A DNA stretch of 64,000 bases from positions 434,001-498,000 of the forward strand of contig CAVRWA010000014.1 in the NCBI GenBank assembly GCA_963724805.1, read 5' to 3'. The translations under genes were made by a program, and so were the position numbers. Source of the DNA: CAVQZA01 sp963724805. GTDB lineage: Bacteria; Actinomycetota; Thermoleophilia; Gaiellales; Gaiellaceae. Positions 49,501 through 58,427 of the stretch are shown piece by piece. The notes beneath the pieces are model-generated. The model was not told the DNA's origin and did not search any database. It worked only from the letters and a program-made list of their open reading frames with translations. Each line of letters begins with the position of its first letter. Position 1 is the stretch's first letter.

Positions 49501-50933
49501 CTCTTCTCGATGCTGAGCGTATACGGGCCCGAGGCGGTCCGTCGCGCGGCGACCTCGAGGGAGTACCAGCCGTTCACCTTGGAGCGGAAGGCGAGGGCTC
49601 CTTCCGGGCCGGCGACCGCCGCGCGCATCGCGATCACGCGCTTCGAGGTGCCGACGACGGTCGTGGTACCCGGCCGCCAGAGGGCGAGCTTGGCGCCCGG
49701 CGCGGAGGGGCCGAGCACCGACGCCTCGATCCGCTGCCCCTTCCGCACGTAGACCCGGTACACGTCGATCCGGTCGTCCCACCAGTCGGTGGTCGCGTCG
49801 ATCGTGGCCGTGTTGCCCCAGACCGCGTTCGCGAGCCCGCCCGGGCCGTCGTTCGGCTCTCGCACGTCGGCCGGCGGCAGCGGCCCCGCGAGCGCCCCGA
49901 GCGCGCCGGTGACGTCGAGCCGACCCCACCCGGTGAGAGGGTCCCTCCCGCTCGCGCAGGCGCGGCAGCCGGTCGCCGGAGTCACGTCCACCGTGGAGCG
50001 CTCGAGCAGGGTCGCGACCTGGTCGGGCCTGAGCGTCGGGTTGGTCGCGAGCAGGAGCGCAGCAGCCCCCGACACCTGGGGCGCCGCGAACGAGGTCCCT
50101 TCGCCGCCGGAGTAATCGTCGCCGGCGCAGTCGGAGTAGCCCTGGTCGATGCACTCGGAGCGCGCGGCGGTGAGCGCGCGAGGGAAGGTGGAGAGGATGC
50201 CCTGGCCGGGAGCGGCGAGATCGACGAAGACCGGGTCGCGATCGGAGAAGAGCGGCACCGACCCATCCTGGGCCAGGGCCGCGACCCCGATCACGTGCGG
50301 CAGCGCTGCCGGATAGCTCGCGTAGTTCCACGGCGTGGTCGGCGCCTGGTCGGAGTTTCCGACCGCGGCCACCACGACGACGCCTTTCGAGACCGCGTAC
50401 GAGACGGCCGCGGCTTCGAGGGCCGAGTATGTGTCCTCGCTGGGCTCGCCCGGATCGCGCAGGCCGCCGAGGCTCAGGTTGATCACGCGGGCCCCGTGGT
50501 CGACCGCCCAGTGGATCGCGGCCGACTCGGCCTCGAGCGAGATCGTCCCGTCGGGGTCCACGACCTTCGCGATCAGCAGCTGCGCCGGAAAGCCGATCCC
50601 GGCGATGCCGACGCCGTTGTCGATCGAGGCTGCGATCTCGCCGGCGACGAAGGTCCCGTGACCCTGTTCGTCCGTGAGCGGGCTGCCGCCGACGAAGCTC
50701 TTCGAGAGCGCGATCCGGCCCGCGAACTCGGGGTGCCCGCCGTCGATGCCGGAGTCGACCACCGCCACGCGGACGGTCGGGAGCAGTGGCGGCTCGAGCC
50801 AGAAGTCGAACGCCCGATCCTGGTCGAGGTACCACTGCTGGGGCGCGAGCGGGTCGTTCGTGACGAACGCGGCAGCGCCCGCCGGCACCGCGAGCGCCGC
50901 GACGACGAGCGCCGCGACCAGGACACGCTTCAC
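49497..50933 (-). CDS. Secreted subtilisin-like (S8) serine protease
   Basis: A 478-residue secreted peptidase. A signal peptide (1-21) leads, without a long propeptide, into an S8 domain with catalytic Asp60 (VAVVDSGID), His92 (GHGTFVAG) and Ser281 (GTSFAAPQVSG), and the oxyanion Asn193. After the domain (about residue 340) comes a C-terminal beta domain resembling a pre-peptidase C-terminal module (DRIDVYRVYVRKGQ). The GTG at 50933 overlaps the SpoIID gene stop (GTGA). The very long frame above it is not real. Confidence 0.9.
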   Translation of the reverse strand: MKRVLVAALVVAALAVPAGAAAFVTNDPLAPQQWYLDQDRAFDFWLEPPLLPTVRVAVVDSGIDGGHPEFAGRIALSKSFVGGSPLTDEQGHGTFVAGEIAASIDNGVGIAGIGFPAQLLIAKVVDPDGTISLEAESAAIHWAVDHGARVINLSLGGLRDPGEPSEDTYSALEAAAVSYAVSKGVVVVAAVGNSDQAPTTPWNYASYPAALPHVIGVAALAQDGSVPLFSDRDPVFVDLAAPGQGILSTFPRALTAARSECIDQGYSDCAGDDYSGGEGTSFAAPQVSGAAALLLATNPTLRPDQVATLLERSTVDVTPATGCRACASGRDPLTGWGRLDVTGALGALAGPLPPADVREPNDGPGGLANAVWGNTATIDATTDWWDDRIDVYRVYVRKGQRIEASVLGPSAPGAKLALWRPGTTTVVGTSKRVIAMRAAVAGPEGALAFRSKVNGWYSLEVAARRTASGPYTLSIEKS

Positions 50934-52567
50934 GGGGCGCTCAACGGCTCTGTGACGCCGACCGCGAAGCCCTGGCCCGGCGCCACCCGGGCGCGATAGA
51001 GCCCGCCCGCCTGGAGCGGATAGAGCAGCTGAAAGTTGCCGGACTCGTCCACGATCGCCGTCGCCAGCGTCATCCACGCCGTGCCGACCTGGTGCTGGAG
51101 CCCCACGGTCGCGCCCGTCAGCAGCGGCTGCACGGTGCCGCTGACCCCGGCCAAATCGGGCAGGGCGGCGAGGGTCACGAGTGGCGCGACGCCTACGTGG
51201 AGCAGCGGGCCGGACGCCTTCCCCGCGACGAGCCTGTAGTCCGTGCTCACCGTCGGAGTCTCGGTGAGCTCGAACGCGCCGCTCGGGTCGGGACTGACGG
51301 CGCCGACAGCCTGCCAGGCGCCGCCTGCCGTCCGCTGCTGGAGCGTGGGCGCGGCGACCCCTCTGGCCACACCCGAGAGGTCGACGGTCGAGCCGTAGTC
51401 GACCGGAGTCTCGGAGGCGGCGAGCGAGAGAACGCCGGCCGTGAACCAGGTCGAGCGCAGCCCGAGCAGTTCCCGGAAGGTGGCCGAAGGCACGGTCACC
51501 GCGTTGCCGAGCGAGTCGGTGACGACCACGGAGCCGACACGTCCGGCGACACCCGGCGTCATGGTCAGGCCCGATACGGGCCCCGCGAGCTTGAGCACCT
51601 TTCTCAGCTTGGCGCCGTCCACCAGCACGGGCCCCCAGTTGTGCCAGGGCGAGAGCGTGTCGAAGGGATCGGCGACCGAGACGAGGTAGGGCACCGGAGC
51701 CGACTTCGGCCAGGCGTCCTGGATCGCCGCGGTGCGACCCCCCGAGGTCGAGAAGAAGTACGTCGTCGCGACCTTGCCGTTGTAGAGCACGACCTGTCGC
51801 CGCGTCTTGTCCACCGCGGCGGTGCTCTCGTAGTGCTCCGCGGCGATGCCTCCGTAAACCTGACTGCGCACATCTCCGTAGACGTCGAAGTCGCCCTTTT
51901 GCTTGCGGGTCGCGAGCGCGTAGGAGCGCGCGGCCACCGCCTGCGCCGCGAGCGCCTCGGGCGCCCAGATGTACGGCATCTCCGAGGGGACGACGCCGTA
52001 GAGGTAGCTCTCGAGCCCGACGACGTTGATCGCTTCGAGGGTCTTGCCGGTGGGAATCGCCCGGAGCTGGCCACGGTAGGCCTTGCCCGCGAGCGCGAGC
52101 GGCGCCCCGCCGGGCGAGAAGGTGAGCGGCCCGGTTAGGCTCACGCCTGCCGATCCCTCGATCGCCGGGACCGCCCTCAACACGAGACCAGCGCCGAAGG
52201 TGTACGAGCCCGCGGCGAGCGAGCGCGTCGCGCCGGCTCCGTCGCGCACGCTGAACGGCGAGGTCGAGGAGACGGTGAGCGCCTTCTTGTTCTCCGCGAG
52301 GAGCACCCGCAGCGTGAGGCTGGGCGGCGAGCCGAGCGTCGTGCCGGGGTAGTAGTGGGCGAGGATCTGCGAATAGGTGAACCCGTGCTGCGCGTAGCCC
52401 AGCGCGCCGTATTGGCTCATGCCGATCCCGTGCCCGTAGCCGTGGCCGGCGAAGACGAAGCTCGTGACCGGTGCGGGCACCGCGTGCACGCGTGCGGTCG
52501 CCGAGCCCGCGAGCAGCGCGAGCAGGACGAAGCAGAGGACCGCAGTGCGACGAACCATCAGACTCAT
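50930..52567 (-). CDS. SpoIID/LytB-domain exported protein
   Basis: A 545-residue secreted protein. A signal peptide (1-27) is followed by a SpoIID domain, with FAGHGYGHGIGMSQYGALGYA and later VGLESYLYGVVPSEMP and AAQAVAARSYAL, all diagnostic. In Bacillus, SpoIID is a lytic transglycosylase and LytB stimulates an amidase. From about residue 370 there are Ig-like or bacterial cell-surface beta modules. It acts on the wall and is coupled to the subtilisin, which may process it. Confidence 0.88.
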   Translation of the reverse strand: MSLMVRRTAVLCFVLLALLAGSATARVHAVPAPVTSFVFAGHGYGHGIGMSQYGALGYAQHGFTYSQILAHYYPGTTLGSPPSLTLRVLLAENKKALTVSSTSPFSVRDGAGATRSLAAGSYTFGAGLVLRAVPAIEGSAGVSLTGPLTFSPGGAPLALAGKAYRGQLRAIPTGKTLEAINVVGLESYLYGVVPSEMPYIWAPEALAAQAVAARSYALATRKQKGDFDVYGDVRSQVYGGIAAEHYESTAAVDKTRRQVVLYNGKVATTYFFSTSGGRTAAIQDAWPKSAPVPYLVSVADPFDTLSPWHNWGPVLVDGAKLRKVLKLAGPVSGLTMTPGVAGRVGSVVVTDSLGNAVTVPSATFRELLGLRSTWFTAGVLSLAASETPVDYGSTVDLSGVARGVAAPTLQQRTAGGAWQAVGAVSPDPSGAFELTETPTVSTDYRLVAGKASGPLLHVGVAPLVTLAALPDLAGVSGTVQPLLTGATVGLQHQVGTAWMTLATAIVDESGNFQLLYPLQAGGLYRARVAPGQGFAVGVTEPLSAP

Positions 52568-52597
52568 CCCCTTCGCGCTTCTCGCCGCGATCCCTCG

Positions 52598-53584
52598 TCA
52601 GGAAAGGCGTTCGGCGTACTGGCGCTCGTAGTACGCGCGGTACTCGCCCGACTTGATCGGCTCCCACCAGGCTCGGTTCGCGCGATACCACTCGACCGTC
52701 TCTGGCAGCCCGTCGGCGAGGGAGCGGCCCGTCTGCCAGCCGAGCCCGAGCAGCTTCCCGGAGTCGAGCGAGTAGCGGCGGTCGTGCCCCGGACGGTCGG
52801 TGACGCTGCGGAGCAGCGAAGGGTCGACGCCGGTGAGCTCGACGATGCGCGAGGCAATTGTGCGGTTCTCGACCTCCTCGCCGCCGCCGATGTTGTAGAT
52901 CTCGCCGGGCTCTCCCGCGCGCAGGACGAGCTCGATCCCGGCGCAGTGATCCTCGACGTGGAGCCAGTCGCGCACCTGCCGCCCGTCGCCGTAGAGGGGG
53001 AGCGCCTCGCCGTCGAGTGCGTTCGTCGTGAAGAGCGGGATCAGCTTCTCCGGGTACTGGTTCGGCCCGTACGTGTTCGAGCCACGCGTGATCGAGGCGT
53101 TGACCCCGAAGGTCCGCACGTAGGCCGGGACGTGGAGGTCGCCCGCTGCCTTGGCGACGCTGTAGGGGCTCGACGGCCGGATCGGGTCGTCCTCGCGGGC
53201 CGAACCTCCGTCGGCCAGGTCCCCGTAGACCTCGTCGGTGGAGACCTGGACGAAGCGCGCGCCGGTCGTCCGCACGTGCTCGAGCAGCACCTGGGTGCCG
53301 AAGAACTCGGTGCGCCCGAAGTCGGTGGCGCCGAGGATCGAACGGTCGACGTGCGTCTCCGCGGCGAAGTTCACGATCGCCGAGCAGCCCCGCCCGGCCG
53401 AGGCAACGGCAGCCGGATCGACGATGTCGCCCTGGTGGAACTCGTGCTGGACACCCTCGAGGTTCGCCCGGTTGCCCGAGTAGGTGAGCTTGTCGAGCAC
53501 GACGACCTCGTCGCCTGCTGCGACGAGCCGCTTGACGAAGTGGGAGCCGATGAACCCGGCTCCGCCTGTGACGAGGACCCGCAT
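52598..53584 (-). CDS. rmlB: dTDP-glucose 4,6-dehydratase
   Basis: A 328-residue extended SDR, second enzyme of dTDP-L-rhamnose synthesis. NAD site VTGGAGFIGSHFVKRL (5-20), active-site Thr116-Asp117-Glu118 in STDEVYG, and Tyr141-x3-Lys145 (YSVAK). The NTYGPNQYPEKLIPLF segment is highly characteristic. ATG at 53584 is preceded by TACGCT at 8 bases. It is separated from rmlA, rmlC and rmlD by two plus-strand genes. Confidence 0.95.
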   Translation of the reverse strand: MRVLVTGGAGFIGSHFVKRLVAAGDEVVVLDKLTYSGNRANLEGVQHEFHQGDIVDPAAVASAGRGCSAIVNFAAETHVDRSILGATDFGRTEFFGTQVLLEHVRTTGARFVQVSTDEVYGDLADGGSAREDDPIRPSSPYSVAKAAGDLHVPAYVRTFGVNASITRGSNTYGPNQYPEKLIPLFTTNALDGEALPLYGDGRQVRDWLHVEDHCAGIELVLRAGEPGEIYNIGGGEEVENRTIASRIVELTGVDPSLLRSVTDRPGHDRRYSLDSGKLLGLGWQTGRSLADGLPETVEWYRANRAWWEPIKSGEYRAYYERQYAERLS

Positions 53585-53592
53585 CGTCCCAA

Positions 53593-53598
53593 AGCGTA
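53593..53598 (-). promoter_or_regulatory. Likely -10 element (TACGCT) of rmlB
   Basis: TACGCT on the minus strand lies 8 bases before the rmlB ATG, inside the 34-base gap to the divergent membrane-protein gene. Confidence 0.35.
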
Positions 53599-53618
53599 GA
53601 TGGTTCAATGCCTCACTG

Positions 53619-54713
53619 ATGCGGTGGCTCCACCGACACCCGACAGTTTTCACGCTCGTCCTGATCGTCGTCGTGTTCGCAGGCATCGCCGCTTTCTGGA
53701 CCGCGTCGCGTCTCGGCGCCTTCGATGCGTCCATGTCGGACAACCTGAAGAAGGTCCAGCACGCCCAGGGCAAGCCTGCCTGGTGGCTCGGCCGCTCCTT
53801 CGCGGGAATGAAGCTGACGCGCGTCGTGCCCGCGGGCGGCGACCGGGTCGCCGAGTTCGGCTACGGCAGCTGCCACAGCCACGGCAGCCGCCTCGACCCG
53901 TTCAACGCGCCGCGTTGCGGCTACCCGCTCTGGATCGCGGTGACCAACCGCAAGTACTCGCTCACCACCGACGACGTCCCGAAGCTGCTCGACGGCACCT
54001 GTGAGCGAACCCGCGTGCGCGGCGTCCCGGCGGCCGTCGGCACCGACGGCGTCGTCGTCTACAGCGGCGATCAGCAGCTGACCGTGGCCGGGCCGCCGGA
54101 CCTCGTGGGCCGCGCGCTCGCGGCGCTCCACCCGGCGAACGGCAGCGCCTCGCTCCGCCCACCGACGCTCGACGTCTCACCGCTCGGCGAGTGCAACAGG
54201 GCGACGGAACCCTTCGAGCCGATCGGCTCCCGGCTCGCGCGCCTGAGCTCGAGGCTGCACGTACCGACGCTCCGCGTCGGCCAGTGGTTCGACGACGGAC
54301 AGCTCGTCAACGCGGAGGCCGCCGGCTCCGTGCTGGTGCTCGAGTACGCGAGCTGCGGCAAGGAAACAACGAACGGCGACTGCGGCGAGGTGCTCTCGAT
54401 CTCGAGCGAGCCGCTCGACGCGCCGGTGATCGCCGCCGAGCTGGCGGGCGCGAACTGCGAGCGGACGACCGTCGCCGGCGTGCCGGCAGTGATCTGGGAT
54501 GCGGACTCGCGCGGCGCGAGCGCGGCCGGCGTGCTCGTGTTCACCGACCACGCCACGATCTCGCTCGCGAACCAGCTCAACCTGTACCCGATCGACAAGA
54601 AGGGCCTGCGGCGGGTCACCGAGGCGCTGCGGCCGGTGGCGCCTGCGAGGAAGCTGCCGGCGCCGGACTACGACGTACAGGCGCTCCTGCGCCACTGCGC
54701 GCAGCTCACATGA
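53619..54713 (+). CDS. Membrane-anchored exported protein of unknown function
   Basis: A 364-residue protein with a short basic N-terminus and one signal-anchor helix (about residues 9-30). The rest appears to contain two related halves, each with paired cysteines and a repeated phrase: EFGYGSC...CERTRVRGVPAAV in the first half and LEYASCG...CERTTVAGVPAVI in the second. Each half ends with a V-Y/F-x-D-x-L-like strand pattern and an ALxP motif. Function unknown. The ATG at 53619 precedes the anchor helix. It overlaps the GNAT gene as ATGA. Confidence 0.7.
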   Translation: MRWLHRHPTVFTLVLIVVVFAGIAAFWTASRLGAFDASMSDNLKKVQHAQGKPAWWLGRSFAGMKLTRVVPAGGDRVAEFGYGSCHSHGSRLDPFNAPRCGYPLWIAVTNRKYSLTTDDVPKLLDGTCERTRVRGVPAAVGTDGVVVYSGDQQLTVAGPPDLVGRALAALHPANGSASLRPPTLDVSPLGECNRATEPFEPIGSRLARLSSRLHVPTLRVGQWFDDGQLVNAEAAGSVLVLEYASCGKETTNGDCGEVLSISSEPLDAPVIAAELAGANCERTTVAGVPAVIWDADSRGASAAGVLVFTDHATISLANQLNLYPIDKKGLRRVTEALRPVAPARKLPAPDYDVQALLRHCAQLT

Positions 54714-55411
54714 GACCCGAGCTCGAGCGGGTGATCAACGAGTTCTCCGTTCGCCGGCTCGAGCTGATGCCCGACGTTCGCCTCGAGCGCCTCGGCGGCG
54801 CGGTTGCAGCCCTCTGGCCGGCGCTGCCGGAGCTCGACTTCGTCAACCGCATCTACGGGCTCGAGGATGTGCGGGAGCTCGGGCCGCTCGAGGCGCTCTA
54901 CGCGGCAGTGGGCGTGCGCCCCTGGGTCGAGCTGCCCGAGGGCCAGAGGCCTATGGGCTGGGAGCGCCTTGCCCCGGTCTGGATCCTGGCGGGACCGGCG
55001 GTCGTGCTTCCCGCCGAGGGCGTGCGCGAGCTGCGGCCCGAGGAGGCTCACCTCTTCGCGGCGACGCTCAGTGACGGGCACGGCGCGCCCCCGTTCGCCC
55101 GGCCGCCGGTCGCGCGCTGGGCCGAGGAGCCCGGCTGGCGGCTCTACCTCGCCGAGCTGGACGGCGTCCCCGCCGCGGCCGCGGCGCTTGCGATCGAGGA
55201 CGGAATCGGATTCCTCGCGGCGGCCTCGACGCTGCCCGAGTTTCGGCGACGCGGCTGCCAGACGGCTCTGATCCGCCGGCGAGTCTCGGACGCGGCGGCT
55301 GCGGGCTGCGCCGAGATCTGCGCGCTCACGGCCGAGCCCGAGAGCCGGCGGAACCTCGAGCGCTGCGGGCTCGAGCTCTCCTACACGAAGACGGCCTGGC
55401 GCAAGCTCTAG
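54710..55411 (+). CDS. GNAT-family N-acetyltransferase
   Basis: A 233-residue acetyltransferase. The acetyl-CoA site is STLPEFRRRGCQTALIRRRV (about residues 178-197), a near match to the R/Q-x2-G-x-G/A motif A. The end RRNLERCGLELSYTKTAW is typical of GNAT proteins. The N-terminal half is a degenerate second domain. Substrate unknown. Converges with rmlD, tails overlapping by four bases. Confidence 0.82.
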   Translation: MRPELERVINEFSVRRLELMPDVRLERLGGAVAALWPALPELDFVNRIYGLEDVRELGPLEALYAAVGVRPWVELPEGQRPMGWERLAPVWILAGPAVVLPAEGVRELRPEEAHLFAATLSDGHGAPPFARPPVARWAEEPGWRLYLAELDGVPAAAAALAIEDGIGFLAAASTLPEFRRRGCQTALIRRRVSDAAAAGCAEICALTAEPESRRNLERCGLELSYTKTAWRKL

Positions 55412-56241
55412 CCCAGACGCTCCAGGCAGGCGCGCAGGCCCTCGCGCCAGTGGGGCAGGACCGGGGCCTCGGGCTTCTCGCTGCGCAGGACGGAGTTCGC
55501 CGGGCGCGGGGCCGGGCGGCCGAGCTCCTCCGACCCGATCCGCCTCACCCGGCACTGCAGCCCGGCCTCCTCGAAGATCGCCTCGGCGAAGTCGGCCCAG
55601 GTCGCCTCCCCGGTGGCCGCGAGGTGCCAGAGCCCGAACGGCAGCGCAATGAGCTCCCGAACCGCCGCCGCGAGATGCCCGACGTAGGTCGGGCAGCCCC
55701 GCTGGTCGTCTACGACCGCCACCTCGTCGCGCTCTGCCCCCACGCGGAGCATCGTCCGCACGAAGTTGTGCCCGGTCTCGCCGAAGAGCCACGAGGTGCG
55801 GACGACCCACGCCCGCTCGCCCGCAGCCGCTTCGCCGTGGAGCTTCGTCCTCCCGTACGCGGAGATCGGGTTCGGCGAGTCCGACTCGACGTACGGCGCC
55901 GGCTTGCGCCCGTCGAAGACGTAGTCGGTGGAGAAGACGACGAGCGGCGCACCGAGCTCGGCCGCGTGCTGCGTGCCGCCGACGTTGACCGCGGCGGCGC
56001 CCTGCGGGTCGGCCTCGGCGCCGTCCACGTCCGTCCAGGCCGCAGCGTGCAGCACGAGCTCGGGCACGAACGGGAGGGGCGGCGCCGGAAAGGCCACGTC
56101 CCAGCCGGCGTGGTCCAGGGCGAGCACGTCCTCGCCCGCGAACGACTCCTGGAGCGCGTGGCCGAGCTGGCCGCCCGCGCCGGTGATCAGGACGCGGCGG
56201 CGGTGTCCCGTGGCGAGAGAATCGGCGATCGCTGGCTCCAC
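55408..56241 (-). CDS. rmlD: dTDP-4-dehydrorhamnose reductase
   Basis: A 277-residue reductase, last step of dTDP-L-rhamnose synthesis. Rossmann motif ITGAGGQLGHALQ, the FSTDYVFDGRKPAPYVESD segment and Tyr-x3-Lys in YGRTKLHGE. The C-terminal NSVLRSEKP matches the substrate region. The GTG at 56241 is the only reasonable start and overlaps rmlC by 55 bases. Confidence 0.93.
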   Translation of the reverse strand: MEPAIADSLATGHRRRVLITGAGGQLGHALQESFAGEDVLALDHAGWDVAFPAPPLPFVPELVLHAAAWTDVDGAEADPQGAAAVNVGGTQHAAELGAPLVVFSTDYVFDGRKPAPYVESDSPNPISAYGRTKLHGEAAAGERAWVVRTSWLFGETGHNFVRTMLRVGAERDEVAVVDDQRGCPTYVGHLAAAVRELIALPFGLWHLAATGEATWADFAEAIFEEAGLQCRVRRIGSEELGRPAPRPANSVLRSEKPEAPVLPHWREGLRACLERLG

Positions 56242-56654
56242 AGGTCGACGACGCGGGGGTCGTCCCAGGAGATCCCGTGCTCGTCCGGGTCGGCGGGGTC
56301 GTACTCCTCGGTCACGTGGTAGACGAACAGCAGGTCGGTGAGCGCCTCGAAGCCGTGCGCATTGCGGCCGGGGATGTAGAGCGCGACCGGGTTCTCGTCG
56401 CCGATGTCCTCGCAGTAGGTCTCGCCGCTGCCGCGGTCGAGCACGACCACGCGCGCCGTCCCCTGGAGGCAGACGAAGAGGTCGTCCTGGCCGCGCTCGT
56501 GGTAGTGGAGGCCTCGGATCACGCCCCGGCGCGAGAACGAGACGTTCGTCTGAGCAGTGGCGCGAGGCAGCACGCTGTCGCGGCGCAGCTCCATGAACCA
56601 GCCGCGCTCGTCCTCGAAACGGCGCAGCGGGATGCGCTGCAGGCCCGGGATCAC
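56187..56654 (-). CDS. rmlC: dTDP-4-dehydrorhamnose 3,5-epimerase
   Basis: A 155-residue cupin-fold epimerase. RGVIRGLHYHERGQDDLF contains the catalytic histidine, and YIPGRNAHGFEAL the second conserved histidine. It is a little shorter than the usual 180 residues and diverged at the C-terminus, so it may belong to an RmlC-like subgroup. GTG at 56654 overlaps the rmlA stop (GTGA). Confidence 0.88.
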   Translation of the reverse strand: MIPGLQRIPLRRFEDERGWFMELRRDSVLPRATAQTNVSFSRRGVIRGLHYHERGQDDLFVCLQGTARVVVLDRGSGETYCEDIGDENPVALYIPGRNAHGFEALTDLLFVYHVTEEYDPADPDEHGISWDDPRVVDLWSQRSPILSPRDTAAAS

Positions 56655-57418
56655 TTGTTCACGCCCGTCTCGGCGATCCGCCGGCCGATGTCCGCGAGGT
56701 GTTGCCAGTGCTTGCCGGCATCCTCCCACCAGCCCTCGACCTCGCACACGGACAGCTCGCCGCGCTCCACGTAGGCGCGGTTCACGTCGGTGATCTCGAG
56801 CTCGCCGCGCGAGGACGTCCCGAGGCCGTCGATGATCTCGAACACGTCGGGCGGATAGCAGTAGAGCCCGACCACCGCGTGGCTCGAAGGCGGCTCGGCG
56901 TAGCGGGTGTCGACGACGCCCGCCTTCTCGACGATGTCGGTCACCCGCCCGTCGTCGCCGTAGACGACGACGCCGAAGTTCTCGGGATCCGGCACCTCCT
57001 TCACGAAGATCTGCGCGCCCGTGTCCCAGGCGCGGATCGCGTCGGCGTGCGAGTACTCGAAGATGTTGTCGCCGAGGCAGACGACGAGCTGCTCGCCGGC
57101 CGCGAAGTCCCGCGCCATCCCGACCACCTGGGCGATCCCGCCGGGCTCGGTCTGCACCTTGTAGGTGAGATCCACCTCGAGCAGGGGCTCATCGCTGCCG
57201 CGCACGTTGAGGTGCCCATCGCCGAGGAGGTCGATCATCTGGCCTGCGTGACCCTTGCCGGTGACGATCAGCACCTCGTGCACTCCCGCGAGCTGGAGCA
57301 GCTGGAGCGGGTAGTAGATCATCGGCCAGCGGCCCACCGGCAGCAGGTGCTTGTTCGAGACACGGGTCAGCTCGCCGAGCCGTGTCGCCTCCCCTCCTGC
57401 GCAGACGAGTCCTTTCAT
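56651..57418 (-). CDS. rmlA: Glucose-1-phosphate thymidylyltransferase
   Basis: A 255-residue nucleotidyltransferase of the short type. The N-terminal LVCAGGEATRLGELTRVSNKHLLPV is the nucleotide-binding signature, followed by LGDNIFEY and GVVVYGDDGRVTDIVEKA. The usual G-x-G-x-R is replaced by GGEATRL, seen in related sugar nucleotidyltransferases, so another NTP or sugar is possible. First gene of the rmlA-rmlC-rmlD operon. Confidence 0.9.
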   Translation of the reverse strand: MKGLVCAGGEATRLGELTRVSNKHLLPVGRWPMIYYPLQLLQLAGVHEVLIVTGKGHAGQMIDLLGDGHLNVRGSDEPLLEVDLTYKVQTEPGGIAQVVGMARDFAAGEQLVVCLGDNIFEYSHADAIRAWDTGAQIFVKEVPDPENFGVVVYGDDGRVTDIVEKAGVVDTRYAEPPSSHAVVGLYCYPPDVFEIIDGLGTSSRGELEITDVNRAYVERGELSVCEVEGWWEDAGKHWQHLADIGRRIAETGVNK

Positions 57419-57426
57419 CGCCCGGG

Positions 57427-57432
57427 ATGCTA
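57427..57432 (-). promoter_or_regulatory. Likely -10 element (TAGCAT) of the rmlACD operon
   Basis: TAGCAT on the minus strand lies 8 bases before the rmlA ATG, back to back with the -10 of the thioesterase gene. Confidence 0.4.
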
Positions 57433-57444
57433 CTCGGGGTCGCG

Positions 57445-57450
57445 TAGAGT
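57445..57450 (+). promoter_or_regulatory. Likely -10 element (TAGAGT) of the thioesterase gene
   Basis: TAGAGT lies 9 bases before the ATG at 57460 and 12 bases from the divergent TAGCAT. Confidence 0.4.
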
Positions 57451-57459
57451 TCGCCTCGC

Positions 57460-57846
57460 ATGCAGCTCGAGGTCCAGGACCCCTTCGCCCAACAGCTCGG
57501 CCTGCGCTTCTCCGCAGTCGGCGACGGAGCGATCGACGCCGAGCTCGACGTCCGGCCGGAGCTGCTTGCGCCGAACGGCTTCCTCCACGCAGGCGCGCTG
57601 ATCTCGCTGGCGGACATGGCCTGCGGCTTCGGCAGCCTCGAGAGCCTGCCCGAGGGCGCCAACGGGTTCACGACGATCGAGCTGAAGACGAACTTCATCG
57701 GCACGGCCCGCGACGGCACGGTCACCTGCGAGGCGCGGCGGCAGCACGGCGGCCGCACGACCCAGGTCTGGGATGCGACCGTGCGCGCCGGCGAGAGGAC
57801 GATCGCCCTCTTCCGCTGTACCCAGCTCGTGCTCTACCCGAAATGA
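57460..57846 (+). CDS. PaaI-type hotdog-fold thioesterase
   Basis: A 128-residue hotdog protein that would hydrolyse an acyl-CoA. NGFLHAGALISLADMACGFGSLE carries the HGG-like motif and the acidic catalytic residue of the PaaI/YdiI group; TTIELKTNFIGTARDGTVTCEARR is also typical. Substrate unknown. Overlaps the next gene by four bases. Confidence 0.9.
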   Translation: MQLEVQDPFAQQLGLRFSAVGDGAIDAELDVRPELLAPNGFLHAGALISLADMACGFGSLESLPEGANGFTTIELKTNFIGTARDGTVTCEARRQHGGRTTQVWDATVRAGERTIALFRCTQLVLYPK

Positions 57847-58427
57847 GAGTCGCCGTCGTTCTCTTCGACGGTGCGGAAGAGCTCGACTGGGCGGGCCCCT
57901 GGGAGGTGCTCGCCGCGTGGTCGAGCCGGTGGCCCGACGACGGCGTCGAGGTCTACACGGTGGCGGAGAGCCGTGAGCCCGTCACCTGCGCGAAGGGCCT
58001 GCGCGTCCTGGCCGACCACACCTGGGACGAGGCGCCGCCGCCGGACGTCGTCGTCTGGCCCGGCGGAATGGGCACCCGCGCCCAGCTCGGCGACACGCGG
58101 ATCCGCCAGCGCGTTCGCGGGCTCGCCGCAGGCGGTGCACTGATGACGAGCGTCTGCACCGGCTCGCTCGTCTACGCCGACGCGGGCCTGCTCGACGGGC
58201 GCCGCGCGACGACGCACTGGGGCTCGCTCGAGCTCCTCGGCTCGCTCGGCGAGGCTGTCAGGGTGGACGACGCCGCGCGCTTCGTCGACGAGGGCGACGT
58301 GATCACGGCCGCGGGCGTCTCGGCAGGAATCGACATGGCGCTGCACCTCGTCGCGCGCCTCCACTCTCCGGAACGGGCGCGGGACGTGCGCCGCTACATC
58401 CAGTACGACCCCGAGCCGCCGGTCTAG
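57843..58427 (+). CDS. DJ-1/PfpI-superfamily protein
   Basis: A 194-residue class I glutamine amidotransferase-like protein. The nucleophile-elbow cysteine is Cys105 in TSVCTGSLV. The N-terminal Glu of the family site and the WGSLELL segment are present. It resembles isonitrile hydratase or the N-terminal half of AraC/GATase regulators, without the DNA-binding part. Ends tail to tail with the MMPL gene, overlapping by four bases. Confidence 0.87.
   Translation: MRVAVVLFDGAEELDWAGPWEVLAAWSSRWPDDGVEVYTVAESREPVTCAKGLRVLADHTWDEAPPPDVVVWPGGMGTRAQLGDTRIRQRVRGLAAGGALMTSVCTGSLVYADAGLLDGRRATTHWGSLELLGSLGEAVRVDDAARFVDEGDVITAAGVSAGIDMALHLVARLHSPERARDVRRYIQYDPEPPV

Noticed and set aside
49497..52691. 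A 1064-codon minus-strand frame covering the subtilisin and SpoIID genes
   Set aside because: Only its last 478 codons form the protease; the rest is an out-of-frame reading of SpoIID.
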